In this document: positions 8,382 to 17,144 of the stretch, piece by piece
Numbering within the stretch: position 1 is the stretch's first letter
How the letters are laid out: each line of letters opens with the position of its first letter
Assembly (NCBI RefSeq): GCF_002284575.1
Contig: NZ_NPKJ01000060.1
Coordinates: 296,515 to 360,514, forward strand
Source: Mesorhizobium temperatum
Lineage (GTDB): Bacteria > Pseudomonadota > Alphaproteobacteria > Rhizobiales > Rhizobiaceae
DNA: 64,000 bases
Reading direction: 5' to 3'
The notes under the pieces: generated by a model
Seen by the model: only the letters and a program-made list of their open reading frames with translations
Database searches by the model: none
What the model was told of the DNA's origin: nothing
Program-made: the position numbers and the translations under genes

Positions 8382-9599
8382 GTGATCTGGGAAACCGTCC
8401 GCCTCTCGCTGCTTTCGGTCCGCCGCAACGTGCTCCGCTCGTTCCTGACGCTGCTCGGCATCGTCATCGGTGTCGCCGCCGTCATCGCCATGCTCACCAT
8501 CGGCTCGGGCACCACCGAAAAGGTCAAGGCCGATATCTCCAAGCTCGGCAGCAATTTGCTCGTTGTTCGTCCCGGCCGCCCTGCCGGACCCGGCGGACCG
8601 GGAGGGCTCGACCAGGCCACACGTCCGCTCGGCAGCAAGGAACTTGCCGCGCTCGTCACCCATCTGAGCGGCGCCCGCGCCATTTCGCCCGCCTCGCAAA
8701 AGCAGGTCCGCGTCATCTTCGGCACGGAAAGCCTGACGTCGGGTGTCACCGGCACCGACAGCGCGTATCTCGACGCGCGCGACTGGAAGCTGGTTTCGGG
8801 CCGCCCGTTCAGTGATTCGGAAATCCGCTCGGGCACCGGCGTTTGCCTGATCGGCGAGACCGTGCGCCTGCAATTCTTCGGCGCCGGCGACCCCGAAGGC
8901 GAGATCATCCGCGTCAACCGCACCTCGTGCAGGATCATCGGCTTGCTCGAGCCGAAGGGTTATACCGGCTTCGGTCAGGACCAGGACAATGTCGTGCTGA
9001 TGCCGCTCGCCGCCTATCAGCGGCGCATTGCAGGCAACCGCGACATCGACTCGATCTACGTCGCCGCCGACGACAGGACGCCGACCACTGAGCTGCTGCC
9101 ACGCGTCGAGGACATTTTGCGCGACACGCGCCGCATCACGCCCGACCGCGAGAACGATTTCTCGATCCGCGACATGACCCAGATCGCCGACGCCATGGCC
9201 AGCGCCACCACGACGATGACCGGCATGCTGGGTGCGGTCGCCGGCGTCAGTCTGCTCGTCGGCGGTATCGGCATCATGAACATCATGCTGGTGTCGGTCA
9301 CCGAGCGCACCCGCGAGATCGGCATCCGGCTGGCCATCGGCGCGCATGAAAACCACATCCTCATCCAGTTCCTGGTCGAGGCGACCGTGCTGTCGCTGCT
9401 TGGCGGCATCATCGGCATCCTGATCGGCCTAGCGCTGGCCGGCCTCGCCTCGCTGACGCTGGCCATCCCGTTCGCGCCAAGCCCGGCGGTGATCCTGCTC
9501 GCTGTCGGCTTCTCGGCGCTGATCGGCATGGTGTTCGGTTTCTTCCCGGCCCTGCGCGGCGCGCGGCTCGATCCGATCGACGCACTGAGGCATGAATAG
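8382..9599 (+). CDS. MacB-like FtsX-family ABC permease
   Basis: The 405-residue permease starts at GTG 8382. It has one N-terminal membrane helix (RSFLTLLGIVIGVAAVIAML, about 18-37), a large periplasmic MacB-type domain, and three C-terminal helices separated by the conserved cytoplasmic segment VTERTREIGIRLAIGA. This is the mechanotransmission topology of MacB-type exporters, which push substrates from the periplasm through an outer channel. The three genes 6378-9599 form one operon with gaps of 2-4 bases. Confidence 0.93.
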   Translation: MIWETVRLSLLSVRRNVLRSFLTLLGIVIGVAAVIAMLTIGSGTTEKVKADISKLGSNLLVVRPGRPAGPGGPGGLDQATRPLGSKELAALVTHLSGARAISPASQKQVRVIFGTESLTSGVTGTDSAYLDARDWKLVSGRPFSDSEIRSGTGVCLIGETVRLQFFGAGDPEGEIIRVNRTSCRIIGLLEPKGYTGFGQDQDNVVLMPLAAYQRRIAGNRDIDSIYVAADDRTPTTELLPRVEDILRDTRRITPDRENDFSIRDMTQIADAMASATTTMTGMLGAVAGVSLLVGGIGIMNIMLVSVTERTREIGIRLAIGAHENHILIQFLVEATVLSLLGGIIGILIGLALAGLASLTLAIPFAPSPAVILLAVGFSALIGMVFGFFPALRGARLDPIDALRHE

Positions 9600-9722
9600 C
9601 GCTGCGGAGCGTGCGCCGCCTTCAGACGTCCCCGAAATTTTTGACGCTGCCCTCACCCTGCCCTCTGTCGCGAAACAATCCGCGGTGATAGCAATCGCCT
9701 GGGGATAAGGGGGAATAGTGGG

Positions 9723-9959
9723 ATGAGCAAGAAAGAGCGCGTGGTTTTGGTGACGGTGATCATCGAGGCCGCATTGGCGGGCCTTTGGTGGTACTTGGCC
9801 AGCATGGCCAATCCCGATCATGTCACCGCCGATTTCCAGCAGGTTGTCGGTCAGACGATGGGAACGGCGATGGGTGCGCTGCTGGCTATCGGCGTTATGC
9901 TGTTCTTCGTCGCCGCGCGCAACGATCGCAAAACCATCGAAGACAAAATGCGTCGTTAG
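9723..9959 (+). CDS. Small two-helix membrane protein, function unknown
   Basis: The 78-residue protein has two predicted membrane segments, about residues 8-26 and 48-64, joined by a polar loop; the N-terminal MSKKER and the C-terminal RNDRKTIEDKMRR are charged. The frame, a GGGGGAA-type ribosome site 6-10 bases upstream and the clear membrane pattern support a real gene. I do not recognise a family. It follows the export operon by about 120 bases and may have its own promoter. A palindromic repeat begins immediately after its stop. Confidence 0.7.
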   Translation: MSKKERVVLVTVIIEAALAGLWWYLASMANPDHVTADFQQVVGQTMGTAMGALLAIGVMLFFVAARNDRKTIEDKMRR

Positions 9960-10059
9960 AGCGACGTGCGTCCACTTGGACGCACAAGGCACATTCTAAC
10001 ACTTTGAATCTGCGCATCGTGCTTTCCGAAAATCGGTTCCGATTTTCGGGCCGATGCGT
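9960..10059 (+). repeat. Composite palindromic intergenic element
   Basis: Two hairpins lie in tandem. The first is GTGCGTCCA-CT-TGGACGCAC (9966-9985). The second is centred on the mirror CCGAAAATCGGTTCCGATTTTCGG (about 10026-10049), flanked by GCATCG/CGATGC. The element fills the space between a plus-strand gene and the minus-strand NUDIX gene, so it could serve as a bidirectional 3' end. It has the look of a repeated rhizobial intergenic element. Confidence 0.65.
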
Positions 10060-10775
10060 TAGTCCTTGTCGGCAAAATGCCACTCGATCAGTGGCTGCAT
10101 GTGCGGCATCAGCCCGTCCGGCAGGTCGTCGGGATTGCGGATGATGACAGGCCCGTCGATTTCCGGCTCTGCCTCGGCGGCGACAAAGGCACTGATGCGC
10201 TGCGCGACCTCGTCGGCGGATGCCGTCTCGCGATAGCGGCGAAAGATCACCGTGCCGGTTGCCGTCGACAGGGCATAGTAGCGCCTACCGCGTGTCGCGC
10301 CGGCAAGGTCGAGGCCGGTTTCTTCCCGCACCTCGCGGATCATGTTGAAGTCGACATCGACAAGGCCGTCGCGGAAATCGGTCGGCTCGAACGAGCCGGC
10401 GGCGAAGTAGACGCGGCCGGCGTTGACCGTGTGCCGCGCCATGCGGATCGCCACCAGCGCATTGTCGCCGGCAACCAGCATGGCATGGGCATAGGCGTGC
10501 TCGGCCCCAGCCACATGGCGATTGCCGCGCCAAAGCATGAAGGTCGAGTAGCGCACCGCATGGCAGCGGCCGACCAGGCTGTTGTCGCGATAACTGAGCG
10601 CCGAAAGCAGCACCACGGTGCCGTCGAACAGCGCCGGGTTGGCCACGGTCTCGCGCCGCCAATTCTCGGCGATCGCTTGCGCATTATCGCGTTCGAACGG
10701 ATGCGGGCCGGGGTCGAGCCTGACGTCGACGGCGTCGACCGGCAGGATGATGTTGCGCGGCAGGTCGAAGCTCAA
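10059..10775 (-). CDS. NUDIX-domain hydrolase
   Basis: The 238-residue protein has a C-terminal NUDIX fold. A GSFEP turn at 127-131 leads to a REVREETGL helix at 147-155, which carries the metal-binding glutamates of the Nudix box, although the spacing deviates a little from the canonical box. Such enzymes cleave nucleoside diphosphates linked to another group; the substrate is not predictable. It begins 12 bases after the EEP-family gene on the same strand, so the two probably share a transcript. Confidence 0.82.
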   Translation of the reverse strand: MSFDLPRNIILPVDAVDVRLDPGPHPFERDNAQAIAENWRRETVANPALFDGTVVLLSALSYRDNSLVGRCHAVRYSTFMLWRGNRHVAGAEHAYAHAMLVAGDNALVAIRMARHTVNAGRVYFAAGSFEPTDFRDGLVDVDFNMIREVREETGLDLAGATRGRRYYALSTATGTVIFRRYRETASADEVAQRISAFVAAEAEPEIDGPVIIRNPDDLPDGLMPHMQPLIEWHFADKD

Positions 10776-10787
10776 TGAAACCGATCC

Positions 10788-11900
10788 TCAGGCCATGTCC
10801 AGGGTGATCGACACCGGACAATGATCCGACGCCTTCGGCCGGTCCCAGCCGGCGCGCGGAAAGCGGTCCACCTCCTGGCCCGCCGGAAAGATCGTGCGCC
10901 AGGGCTGGCCGTTGCGGATGATGTCGGGAACGGCGGTCGCATTCTTGGCTGCCAGTGCCTTCGACAACAGGATGTAGTCGAGTTGGCACAGATGCCGCTC
11001 TTGCGGTCCGCGCGTATGGTATAAGGTCCAACGGTCCATCTCCGGGCGCCGCTCGACCGCATTCTCGCAAAAGCCGCCGGCGGTGAGCACGTTGATGCAG
11101 GACTGGCTCTCATCGATCACCTCGAAGCGGTATCCGTCAAAGGCGTCGCCGGAGATCTTCACGCGCTGCCGGTAATCGTTCATGTCGCCGCAGATCACCC
11201 AGCTTTTGTCGGCGGCGTGATCCCCACCGAAACGCTCCTCGATGATCTGGCGCACCGCTTGCGCCTCGGCGATGCGCAGCGGCATTGTCGCCTGGCGCCC
11301 GTCGAGACCGTTGCGGGGCGAGCCCATCGACTTGAAGTGCACCAGATAGAGCGTCAGCGGCACGCCACCGACGGTCAGGTCGATTTCCAGGCAGTCGCGC
11401 CGGAAGATGCGCTGGTTGGCCTGATGCCCAAGCGCTGCCAGTTCCGGCGTGTGCAGGCCGAACTGCTCGAACGTGACATAGGCGTGGCTTGTCATGCGCA
11501 CGAATTCGATCGGCTGGTCCTGCGCGGTCTCGTTGCGCATCATCACGGCGACGTCGATGCCGCGCGAATCATTGCCGGCGGTGGTGTATTTCTGGCGGTA
11601 GCCATGTCCGACCATCTTGAACAGATAGCCGTATTCGAAAGCCTTCAGCGCCTCGATATTGTCGACCTCCTGCATGCATATGATGTCGGCGCGGGTGGCC
11701 GCGATGGCCAGTGCCGTCAGCTGGCGCGTATCGTCGGATAGCGCGATCGCCCGCGCCTGTTCCAGCATTTTGTACTCGGCCTCGCTCTGGATGTCGAAAA
11801 GCGCCAGCGTGCGATCTTCGTTGAGCTGGTTGCGGTATCCGGAAAAATCGAACCTGTTCATCAGGTTTTCGACATTGAAGGTGGCGAGGCGCAGCGACAT
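10788..11900 (-). CDS. Endonuclease/exonuclease/phosphatase-family protein
   Basis: The 370-residue protein has the four-layered EEP fold: LRLATFNVENL at the N terminus, ICMQEVDN with the catalytic glutamate, WVICGDMND, QLDYILLS and the terminal KASDHCPVSI motif. All metal- and phosphate-binding landmarks are present, so it should be an active phosphodiesterase or nuclease. I start it at ATG 11900 (MSLRLATFN); an upstream in-frame start would add 28 residues without family support. There is no clear signal peptide from this start, so a cytoplasmic location is inferred. Confidence 0.88.
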   Translation of the reverse strand: MSLRLATFNVENLMNRFDFSGYRNQLNEDRTLALFDIQSEAEYKMLEQARAIALSDDTRQLTALAIAATRADIICMQEVDNIEALKAFEYGYLFKMVGHGYRQKYTTAGNDSRGIDVAVMMRNETAQDQPIEFVRMTSHAYVTFEQFGLHTPELAALGHQANQRIFRRDCLEIDLTVGGVPLTLYLVHFKSMGSPRNGLDGRQATMPLRIAEAQAVRQIIEERFGGDHAADKSWVICGDMNDYRQRVKISGDAFDGYRFEVIDESQSCINVLTAGGFCENAVERRPEMDRWTLYHTRGPQERHLCQLDYILLSKALAAKNATAVPDIIRNGQPWRTIFPAGQEVDRFPRAGWDRPKASDHCPVSITLDMA

Positions 11901-12064
11901 GGCGGTGACCTTTGCCCGCAAGCGCGTCCGAAAACAAGGGCATAGCGCTAACGCCTGTATGGTTGACGGAACCTTTTTGTTCATCTTCCGTTCAGACGCA
12001 AAATTCTACTATGGGGTTCTTCCTCGGAGTGGTGGGCGTGGGGCCTGTTTCTTCGGAGAGTGCA

Positions 12065-12676
12065 ATGAAATCGCTCCTGTATTCCTCAGTCAGATCCGGG
12101 GTGATAACCTTGGGTCTTTTGGCGGGTATGGCGGCTCCGTCACTGGCTGGCCCGATCATCCAACCGGACCTGCCGGTGCCGGCCAATGCCATTGCGCCTG
12201 AGTTTGTGCCGGTCCGCGAGAGTTGGGCCGGGGGCAACGACAGGCAATTGGACGAGTGGCGTTGGCGCCGGCATGGCGATGCCTTCAAATGGCGCGGTCG
12301 TCACGACGCCTTCAAATGGCGCGGTCGTCACGACGACTTCAGATGGCGCGGCCGCCACGAAGCCCGGAGATGGCATCACGACGACGGCTGGCGCTGGCGC
12401 CACCGTCGTCATCATCGCCGTCATTTCAATGATTCCGCGATCTTTTTCGGCCTGGGCCTAGGGTTGCCGGCATACCACTATTACAACAACTACAACTACT
12501 ACGACTACTACGACTACTATGTGCCGCCGGCACCGCGCCGCTATTACCGCACGCAAAGGCTTTCAAGCGCCCATGTCCAATGGTGCTATGATCGCTACCG
12601 GTCGTATCGCGCCTGGGATAACACGTTCCAGCCTCATTACGGCCCGCGCAGGCAGTGCATTTCGCCCTATAGTTGA
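12065..12676 (+). CDS. BA14K-family protein with His/Arg/Trp-rich repeats
   Basis: The 203-residue exported protein has a signal peptide (about residues 1-29, ending SLAG). Next comes a basic repeat region with three DAFKWRGRH-type units, a tract rich in His, Arg and Trp, a Tyr/Asn/Asp-rich stretch, and a C-terminal BA14K-like domain (CYDRYRSYRAWDNTF..RRQC). BA14K proteins of Brucella and relatives are immunoreactive, lectin-like envelope proteins. The start is ATG 12065; an earlier in-frame start would bury the signal peptide. A strong terminator follows at 12701. Confidence 0.85.
   Translation: MKSLLYSSVRSGVITLGLLAGMAAPSLAGPIIQPDLPVPANAIAPEFVPVRESWAGGNDRQLDEWRWRRHGDAFKWRGRHDAFKWRGRHDDFRWRGRHEARRWHHDDGWRWRHRRHHRRHFNDSAIFFGLGLGLPAYHYYNNYNYYDYYDYYVPPAPRRYYRTQRLSSAHVQWCYDRYRSYRAWDNTFQPHYGPRRQCISPYS
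12278..12358 (+). repeat. Three 27-bp tandem repeats inside the BA14K gene
   Basis: Copies begin at 12278, 12305 and 12332. The first two differ at one base; the third is more diverged. Each encodes a nine-residue DAFKWRGRH-like unit, so copy-number change would keep the frame. Confidence 0.9.
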
Positions 12677-12700
12677 GTAGCACCGCCTGACGAATGTCTG

Positions 12701-12728
12701 TGGCGCCGCGCATTGCGGCGCCATTTTT
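12701..12728 (+). terminator. Rho-independent terminator after the BA14K gene
   Basis: A 9-bp GC-rich stem TGGCGCCGC/GCGGCGCCA with a 5-base loop is followed directly by TTTTT, 25 bases after the BA14K stop codon. Confidence 0.88.
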
Positions 12729-12857
12729 GTCTCTGACCTTTTCTCTGGGCCGCTGAGTTCGCGCACAACGATCGAAGCTAACGCTATGTTTATCAGGCAG
12801 GCTTATAGAACGTGCTGATCGTACCGCTCCCTAAGCGGCGATCGCCGGGATTGTGTG

Positions 12858-13142
12858 ATGGCCGAGAACGAACACCGAGAAAAGCACAGGCAGCGCGTCT
12901 TTAAGGGCGCGACGATCCTGACCGGCGTTACCAATTCCGAGGTCACATGCACGGTGCGCAACATGCATGACGGCGGCGCCGAACTGAAGGTCCCGATCGA
13001 CGCACGCGTGCCCGACCAATTCCTGCTCTATGTGCCGACCGACGGCATCGCCTACAAGGCAGTGGTCCGCTGGCGCCGCGAGGACCGCATCGGCATCATG
13101 TTCACCGGCACCGAGCCAAAGCCCCACTGGCATTACGGCTAA
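12858..13142 (+). CDS. PilZ-domain protein
   Basis: The 94-residue single-domain protein matches PilZ c-di-GMP receptors. It begins with a charged EHREKHRQRVFKGA segment that contains the RxxxR-like arginines. A beta-barrel with the NMHDGGAEL motif (the D/NxSxxG position) and IGIMFTG near the end follow. The canonical serine of D/NxSxxG is replaced (HDGG), so ligand binding is uncertain. I prefer ATG 12858; a GTG lies one codon upstream. A diguanylate cyclase (48842-49633) and the two class III cyclases of this window could be part of the same signalling background, but there is no direct link. Confidence 0.82.
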   Translation: MAENEHREKHRQRVFKGATILTGVTNSEVTCTVRNMHDGGAELKVPIDARVPDQFLLYVPTDGIAYKAVVRWRREDRIGIMFTGTEPKPHWHYG

Positions 13143-13171
13143 ATCCCCTGAACGGCGCCCTCTAAGCAGTC

Positions 13172-13230
13172 GACGAAGTGAAAGCCTGACGCTTGGTACC
13201 CGACGCGTAGGGCAGCTCAGGGTGGAATGC
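13172..13230 (+). repeat. IS630-like tail remnant
   Basis: The block GTGAAAGCCTGACGCTTGG at 13179 followed by TACCCGA matches the last codons and 3' flank of the IS630-type transposase at 32281, and a third copy lies near 28603. No transposase reading frame is left here. The stretch 13143-13443 otherwise shows no gene. Confidence 0.45.
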
Positions 13231-13443
13231 CACCGTTCGACTCGCCCTTCAGAACAAGATATGAGCGCCATCTCCGGACACTCGCGAACACCGCCACGAA
13301 GGTCCGACTCGACCGGGAGCGGAAGCTCAGGCGAACTTTGGAGCACTGTTATAGTTCGAGATGGCTTGTTGAAGCTCCAACATCCTCCTGACCTGGACGA
13401 GAGCAACTACCAGCAGCGGGCGGATTGCCCTTTGAGCCCTAGC

Positions 13444-14007
13444 TCAGAGCGTCTTGCTCATCATCAGGATCGGCACCGGAGCGCCGCCACGGTCCTCGAA
13501 GAATTTCCCGGCGGGGTGATAGCCGCAGGCTCGATACAGCGGCTCACCTGCCATGGTTGCTGCCAGTTCGACACGAGCAAAGCCTTCGGTCATGGCTGCA
13601 TTTTCACAAAGCGAAAGGATCAGACGACCGACACCGCGTCGGACAAAGGCCGGATGTGTATACATGGCTCTGACACGCGCCGCGTCCTTGGCGGGGTCAA
13701 GCAACGCCGCGTTACGCCCGGGCGACTGATCCCCACCGTACATGGTCGCGCGCCGGCTCCAGCCCCCGCAACCTGCCAGGACGCCATCGTGCTCCACGAC
13801 GAAATAGGTGCCGTCATCGACAAGCTGCGTGTCCAGCCCCATAATTGAACGGCTGGATCGGATCTGGGCGTCGTCAAGAAAGGGCTTCTGGAGTTCGGCG
13901 ATCGCCGCATCCATAAGCACGGTGATGGCCGCGAGATCCTCGCGTCGCGCGATCCGGTGCCGCAAGTCTCCGTTGGCCATGTCAAGGCGGCCCCGCCAAC
14001 CGTTCAT
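13444..14007 (-). CDS. GNAT-family N-acetyltransferase
   Basis: The 187-residue protein has a GNAT acetyl-CoA fold: IARREDLAAITVLMDAA at the start, a central GGWSRR strand, and the pyrophosphate-binding loop VRRGVGRLILSLCE. The C-terminal strand ARVELAATMAGEPLYRACGY is typical. The acceptor substrate is unknown. Its ATG overlaps the stop of the upstream cyclase gene by 4 bases (ATGA), which suggests coupled translation with that signalling protein; a second ATG (13980) would lose the overlap. Confidence 0.85.
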   Translation of the reverse strand: MNGWRGRLDMANGDLRHRIARREDLAAITVLMDAAIAELQKPFLDDAQIRSSRSIMGLDTQLVDDGTYFVVEHDGVLAGCGGWSRRATMYGGDQSPGRNAALLDPAKDAARVRAMYTHPAFVRRGVGRLILSLCENAAMTEGFARVELAATMAGEPLYRACGYHPAGKFFEDRGGAPVPILMMSKTL

Positions 14008-15740
14008 TCTGGCAGCCCGGCCATGCGATAGCCCTCCACAAAATGCCGCCGCACGCTTTCATCGCGGAAAGGTTGCGAGGCGGACCAATGCCGGATTGTG
14101 AAATTCGGATTGCTCATCATGAACATCTGTGCCTCCCGGCGCGCCTCCTCAAGACGCCCGAGTTGTGCCAGGCTCGCCGCAAGGATGCGGCGCGATGTTG
14201 TGCGATAGGTTTCGGGCCTGCGAAGTGTCTGGACCGCGGACTCGTAGTCGCGAAGTGCATATTGGGCCTGCCCCAACATCCAGTAATACCAACCAGGTGG
14301 GTGCGGATTGAGCCGGAGCGCCTTACGCACGTGTTCGAGGGCATCGGCCGGTTGGCCCTTCAGCGTAATCAGATCCGAGCGCATGGCCCATGCGTCTGCA
14401 TAGTTGGGATCCAGTTTCACGGTAGCATCGAACTCAGCATCCGATTCCGCCCAGCGACGTTCATGTCCGAGGATGATGCCCAATACCCAGTGGTTCCCGG
14501 CATCGTTAGGATCGAGCGTCACGGCCTGTTGTGCTTCCGCCAACGCTCTTGCCCGATTGGGATCCATCGGCTCGTCCCAGAACTCCCAGCCCAACCAAAG
14601 GTTCAGCGCCAACCAGCGGTGCGCCTCGGCATATTCCGGATCAAGTGCGATCGCCGCTTCCAGCAGGAAAATGGCCTCTTTCGCGGCGAGTGCCGTTTGC
14701 AAGCCCAATGCCCGCGCACGTACACAGAGATCATAAGCCTCCAGGTTAGCAGGTCTATTGCGCGCTGGTTGGGTCGTCAAACGGCCGGCTAAGGCCTCGA
14801 CGATCTTGCCCGTCACCTCGTCCTGGACGGCGAAAATATCCTCCAAGCTGCGGTCGAACCGTTCGGCCCACAGGTGGTCCCCTCCGATTGAGTCGATCAA
14901 TTGGGCGTTGATGCGAACTCGTCCCGCAGCCCGCCGGGCGCTACCCTCCAGGAGATAGCGCACACCGAGCTCGCGAGCGATGCGGCGCACGTCCACATGC
15001 CTACCTTTGTAAGCAAAGACAGAGTTGCTGGCGATGACAAACAATCCGCTGGTTCTCGATAGGTCCGTGATCAGGTCTTCGGTCAGGCCATCGACAAACG
15101 CCTCCTGTTCCGGGTCGTTGCTCATGTTTGTGAACGGAAGGACGGCGATGGAAGGCTTGGCGGGCAATGTCAGTGGGGCCTTCTCCGCCGGGCCATCATG
15201 CTCCGGAATGCTCGATGCATCGATGCGATAAACGGCCACCGGCTCGGCGATGTTCTTGATCGCTTGCGGGCCAAGTTCGTCGAAACTGAAATCGAGCTTG
15301 CGTTTAACCTGGTCGTAGACGCTGCCAGAGATGCAGATGTCTCCCGGCCCGGCTATTGCCTGAAGCCGCACGGCGACAATCACGCCATCACCGAAAAGGT
15401 CGCCGCCTTCGACAACGACATCACCCAGATTAATCCCGATGCGTAGGACAATGTGACGGTCGTCAGCGCGACCTTGGTTCGCGGCGATCATCCCCTTCTG
15501 GAATTCGACTGCGCAAGTCACGGCGTTCACCGCACTGGCGAACTCGACCAGAACGCCGTCACCCATCACCTTTACGATACGGCCATGATGCTCGCGGACG
15601 AGTGGCTCCAGGATTCCCCTGCGCCGCTCCTTTAAAGTGGCCAGGGTGCCCTGCTCGTCCAGTTCCATTAGCCGACTGTAGCCAACCACATCGGCAGCCA
15701 TTATGGCTGCAAGACGGCGTTGGGCGCGTTCTTCGGCCAT
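14004..15740 (-). CDS. Class III adenylate/guanylate cyclase with TPR tail
   Basis: The 578-residue soluble protein starts with a class III catalytic domain: RRLAAIMAADVVGYSRLM with metal-binding Asp17, and KVMGDGVLVEF with Asp61. A FlgO-like segment follows (SIAVLPFTNMSNDPEQEAFVDGL, roughly 215-330), then TPR-like helical repeats. This architecture is abundant in rhizobia, which carry many cyclases. The start ATG 15740 fits the family N terminus MAEERAQRRLAAIMAADVVG; an upstream ATG (15791) has no family support. The acetyltransferase gene overlaps its stop. Confidence 0.9.
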   Translation of the reverse strand: MAEERAQRRLAAIMAADVVGYSRLMELDEQGTLATLKERRRGILEPLVREHHGRIVKVMGDGVLVEFASAVNAVTCAVEFQKGMIAANQGRADDRHIVLRIGINLGDVVVEGGDLFGDGVIVAVRLQAIAGPGDICISGSVYDQVKRKLDFSFDELGPQAIKNIAEPVAVYRIDASSIPEHDGPAEKAPLTLPAKPSIAVLPFTNMSNDPEQEAFVDGLTEDLITDLSRTSGLFVIASNSVFAYKGRHVDVRRIARELGVRYLLEGSARRAAGRVRINAQLIDSIGGDHLWAERFDRSLEDIFAVQDEVTGKIVEALAGRLTTQPARNRPANLEAYDLCVRARALGLQTALAAKEAIFLLEAAIALDPEYAEAHRWLALNLWLGWEFWDEPMDPNRARALAEAQQAVTLDPNDAGNHWVLGIILGHERRWAESDAEFDATVKLDPNYADAWAMRSDLITLKGQPADALEHVRKALRLNPHPPGWYYWMLGQAQYALRDYESAVQTLRRPETYRTTSRRILAASLAQLGRLEEARREAQMFMMSNPNFTIRHWSASQPFRDESVRRHFVEGYRMAGLPE

Positions 15741-16002
15741 TTTGCATTTGCTTTCATAGAAAGCAGGGCATCGGATTGTATTGACGCCCATTTCAAAAGT
15801 CTATCGGACTGGACTTCGAAACTGGTTTGCCAGCATCTAAATTGGGTGAGCCAATGGCCGATTTCCCACCCGATCTGGTCGTTCATCGGCCCCAATTAGA
15901 ACGTCACAGAAGGGTCATGGGCGCGAGTCGATTATGCGCAAACGAATTTCCGCAATGGTGAAGTTCGTGCAGTCCACCGGTACCAAGTGTCAGACTTCAC
16001 TA

Positions 16003-16986
16003 CTAGAATACCCCGACGAGCAGTGCGGCCCCGGCAAGGAAGACAGAGGCGGAGACCCACAGGAGCCAAAGTCCCCGCACCCTACAGTCGAGAACGGCCG
16101 CAGCGGGATTGGCGGGATCGTAGTGGACCTCGACCTTGTCGCCCTGGAGGTAGCGCTGCGATTGACCGCTGACGAGGCCTGGCAGCGAGGTCGTCAGGTT
16201 CGAGCCGAAAGCGACGCGGTCGGCGGCATAGCGCTGGCCGGCGACGCTATAGCTGTAGACGACGCGGGATTTGAAGACCGTGCGCCAAGGCCGGTATCCA
16301 CCGCCGCCCTCGAAGCTGTCGCGGATCTGGAATTTCTGCAGGCCCGAAGCGTCGATGTGTCCCGTGGCGACAGGCCATCTGGCTGCCTGTTCCGCGAGCG
16401 ACTTCTGGGCAAAGCCCATGCGCAGGGTAAACAGTCCCATGACAAGTAGCAGGGCCCCCGCGCCGAGGTTCTGCGGCTTGGGCAAATGCGGCCCGATCGC
16501 CTCCAGGACACCGCCGACGGAGAACACCAACACCGTGGCGCCAATCACCAGCCCCGCCGAAAGCTGGATCATGAACTTGAGGGCGCCGTCGGGCATGGTG
16601 CGCTCAATCACGGCCTTGGCCGGATCGGACGGGTCGTAGAAAACGGTTACGTCGGCTCCCTTGGGAAACCGCGCAAGAGTTTCGGCAACGGCAAAATTTC
16701 CGACATTCTCCTGCACGCTATATCGCGAACTGCGGAACATTTTCCCGCCGGCCTTGTACTCGAAGGTGATCACCGGGAAACTTCGCGTCTCGGTTGAACC
16801 TCTGCGTTGCGAGCCGGATCCCGGACTGGTCACCTCGCGGGCTTCCGCTCGTGACGAGAGGATCTTTCCGGGTGCCGGAAGCCAGCGGCTGACCGCCCTC
16901 ACCTCTCTCCATTTCAACAGCGTAGCAACGGTCAGCATGCCGGCGACCACGCAGGCGAACCCGACCAACAGAAGTTTGAGTTCCAA
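16003..16986 (-). CDS. DUF3592-domain membrane protein
   Basis: The protein has an N-terminal membrane helix, a DUF3592 half (FPVITFEYKAGGKMFRSSRY...FYDPSDPAKAVIER), two central membrane helices around residues 145-200, and a second DUF3592-like half (VVYSYSVAGQRYAADRV...VHYDPANPAAAVLD), with a last helix at the C terminus. The duplication is plain in the repeated YDP-P-A-AV motif. Function is unknown. I place the start at TTG 16986 because GAGGGGG lies just upstream; an ATG at 17022 is possible but lacks a ribosome site. Confidence 0.75.
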   Translation of the reverse strand: MELKLLLVGFACVVAGMLTVATLLKWREVRAVSRWLPAPGKILSSRAEAREVTSPGSGSQRRGSTETRSFPVITFEYKAGGKMFRSSRYSVQENVGNFAVAETLARFPKGADVTVFYDPSDPAKAVIERTMPDGALKFMIQLSAGLVIGATVLVFSVGGVLEAIGPHLPKPQNLGAGALLLVMGLFTLRMGFAQKSLAEQAARWPVATGHIDASGLQKFQIRDSFEGGGGYRPWRTVFKSRVVYSYSVAGQRYAADRVAFGSNLTTSLPGLVSGQSQRYLQGDKVEVHYDPANPAAAVLDCRVRGLWLLWVSASVFLAGAALLVGVF

Positions 16987-17084
16987 ATCTGCCCCCTCGG
17001 CAACGCATGCCTGCGCATGCATACCACGACGGCGAGCATACCGCGTCTGTTCAAAGACCGGCGAGATCACACGGTCTTTGATTT

Positions 17085-17116
17085 AAAAAAACCGGCGGAG
17101 CGCTCCGCCGGTTTTT
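17085..17116 (-). terminator. Bidirectional terminator at the end of the ilvC region
   Basis: A perfect 22-bp palindrome (ACCGGCGGAGC and its complement) is flanked by an A-run on the left and TTTTT on the right, so it can work in both directions. For the minus-strand ilvC transcript it lies after all three copies of the repeated tail. A second hairpin, AAAGACCG/CGGTCTTT, sits just beyond at 17053-17079. Confidence 0.88.
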
Positions 17117-17144
17117 CTCGTGCATTGATAAAATTGTTAATTAA

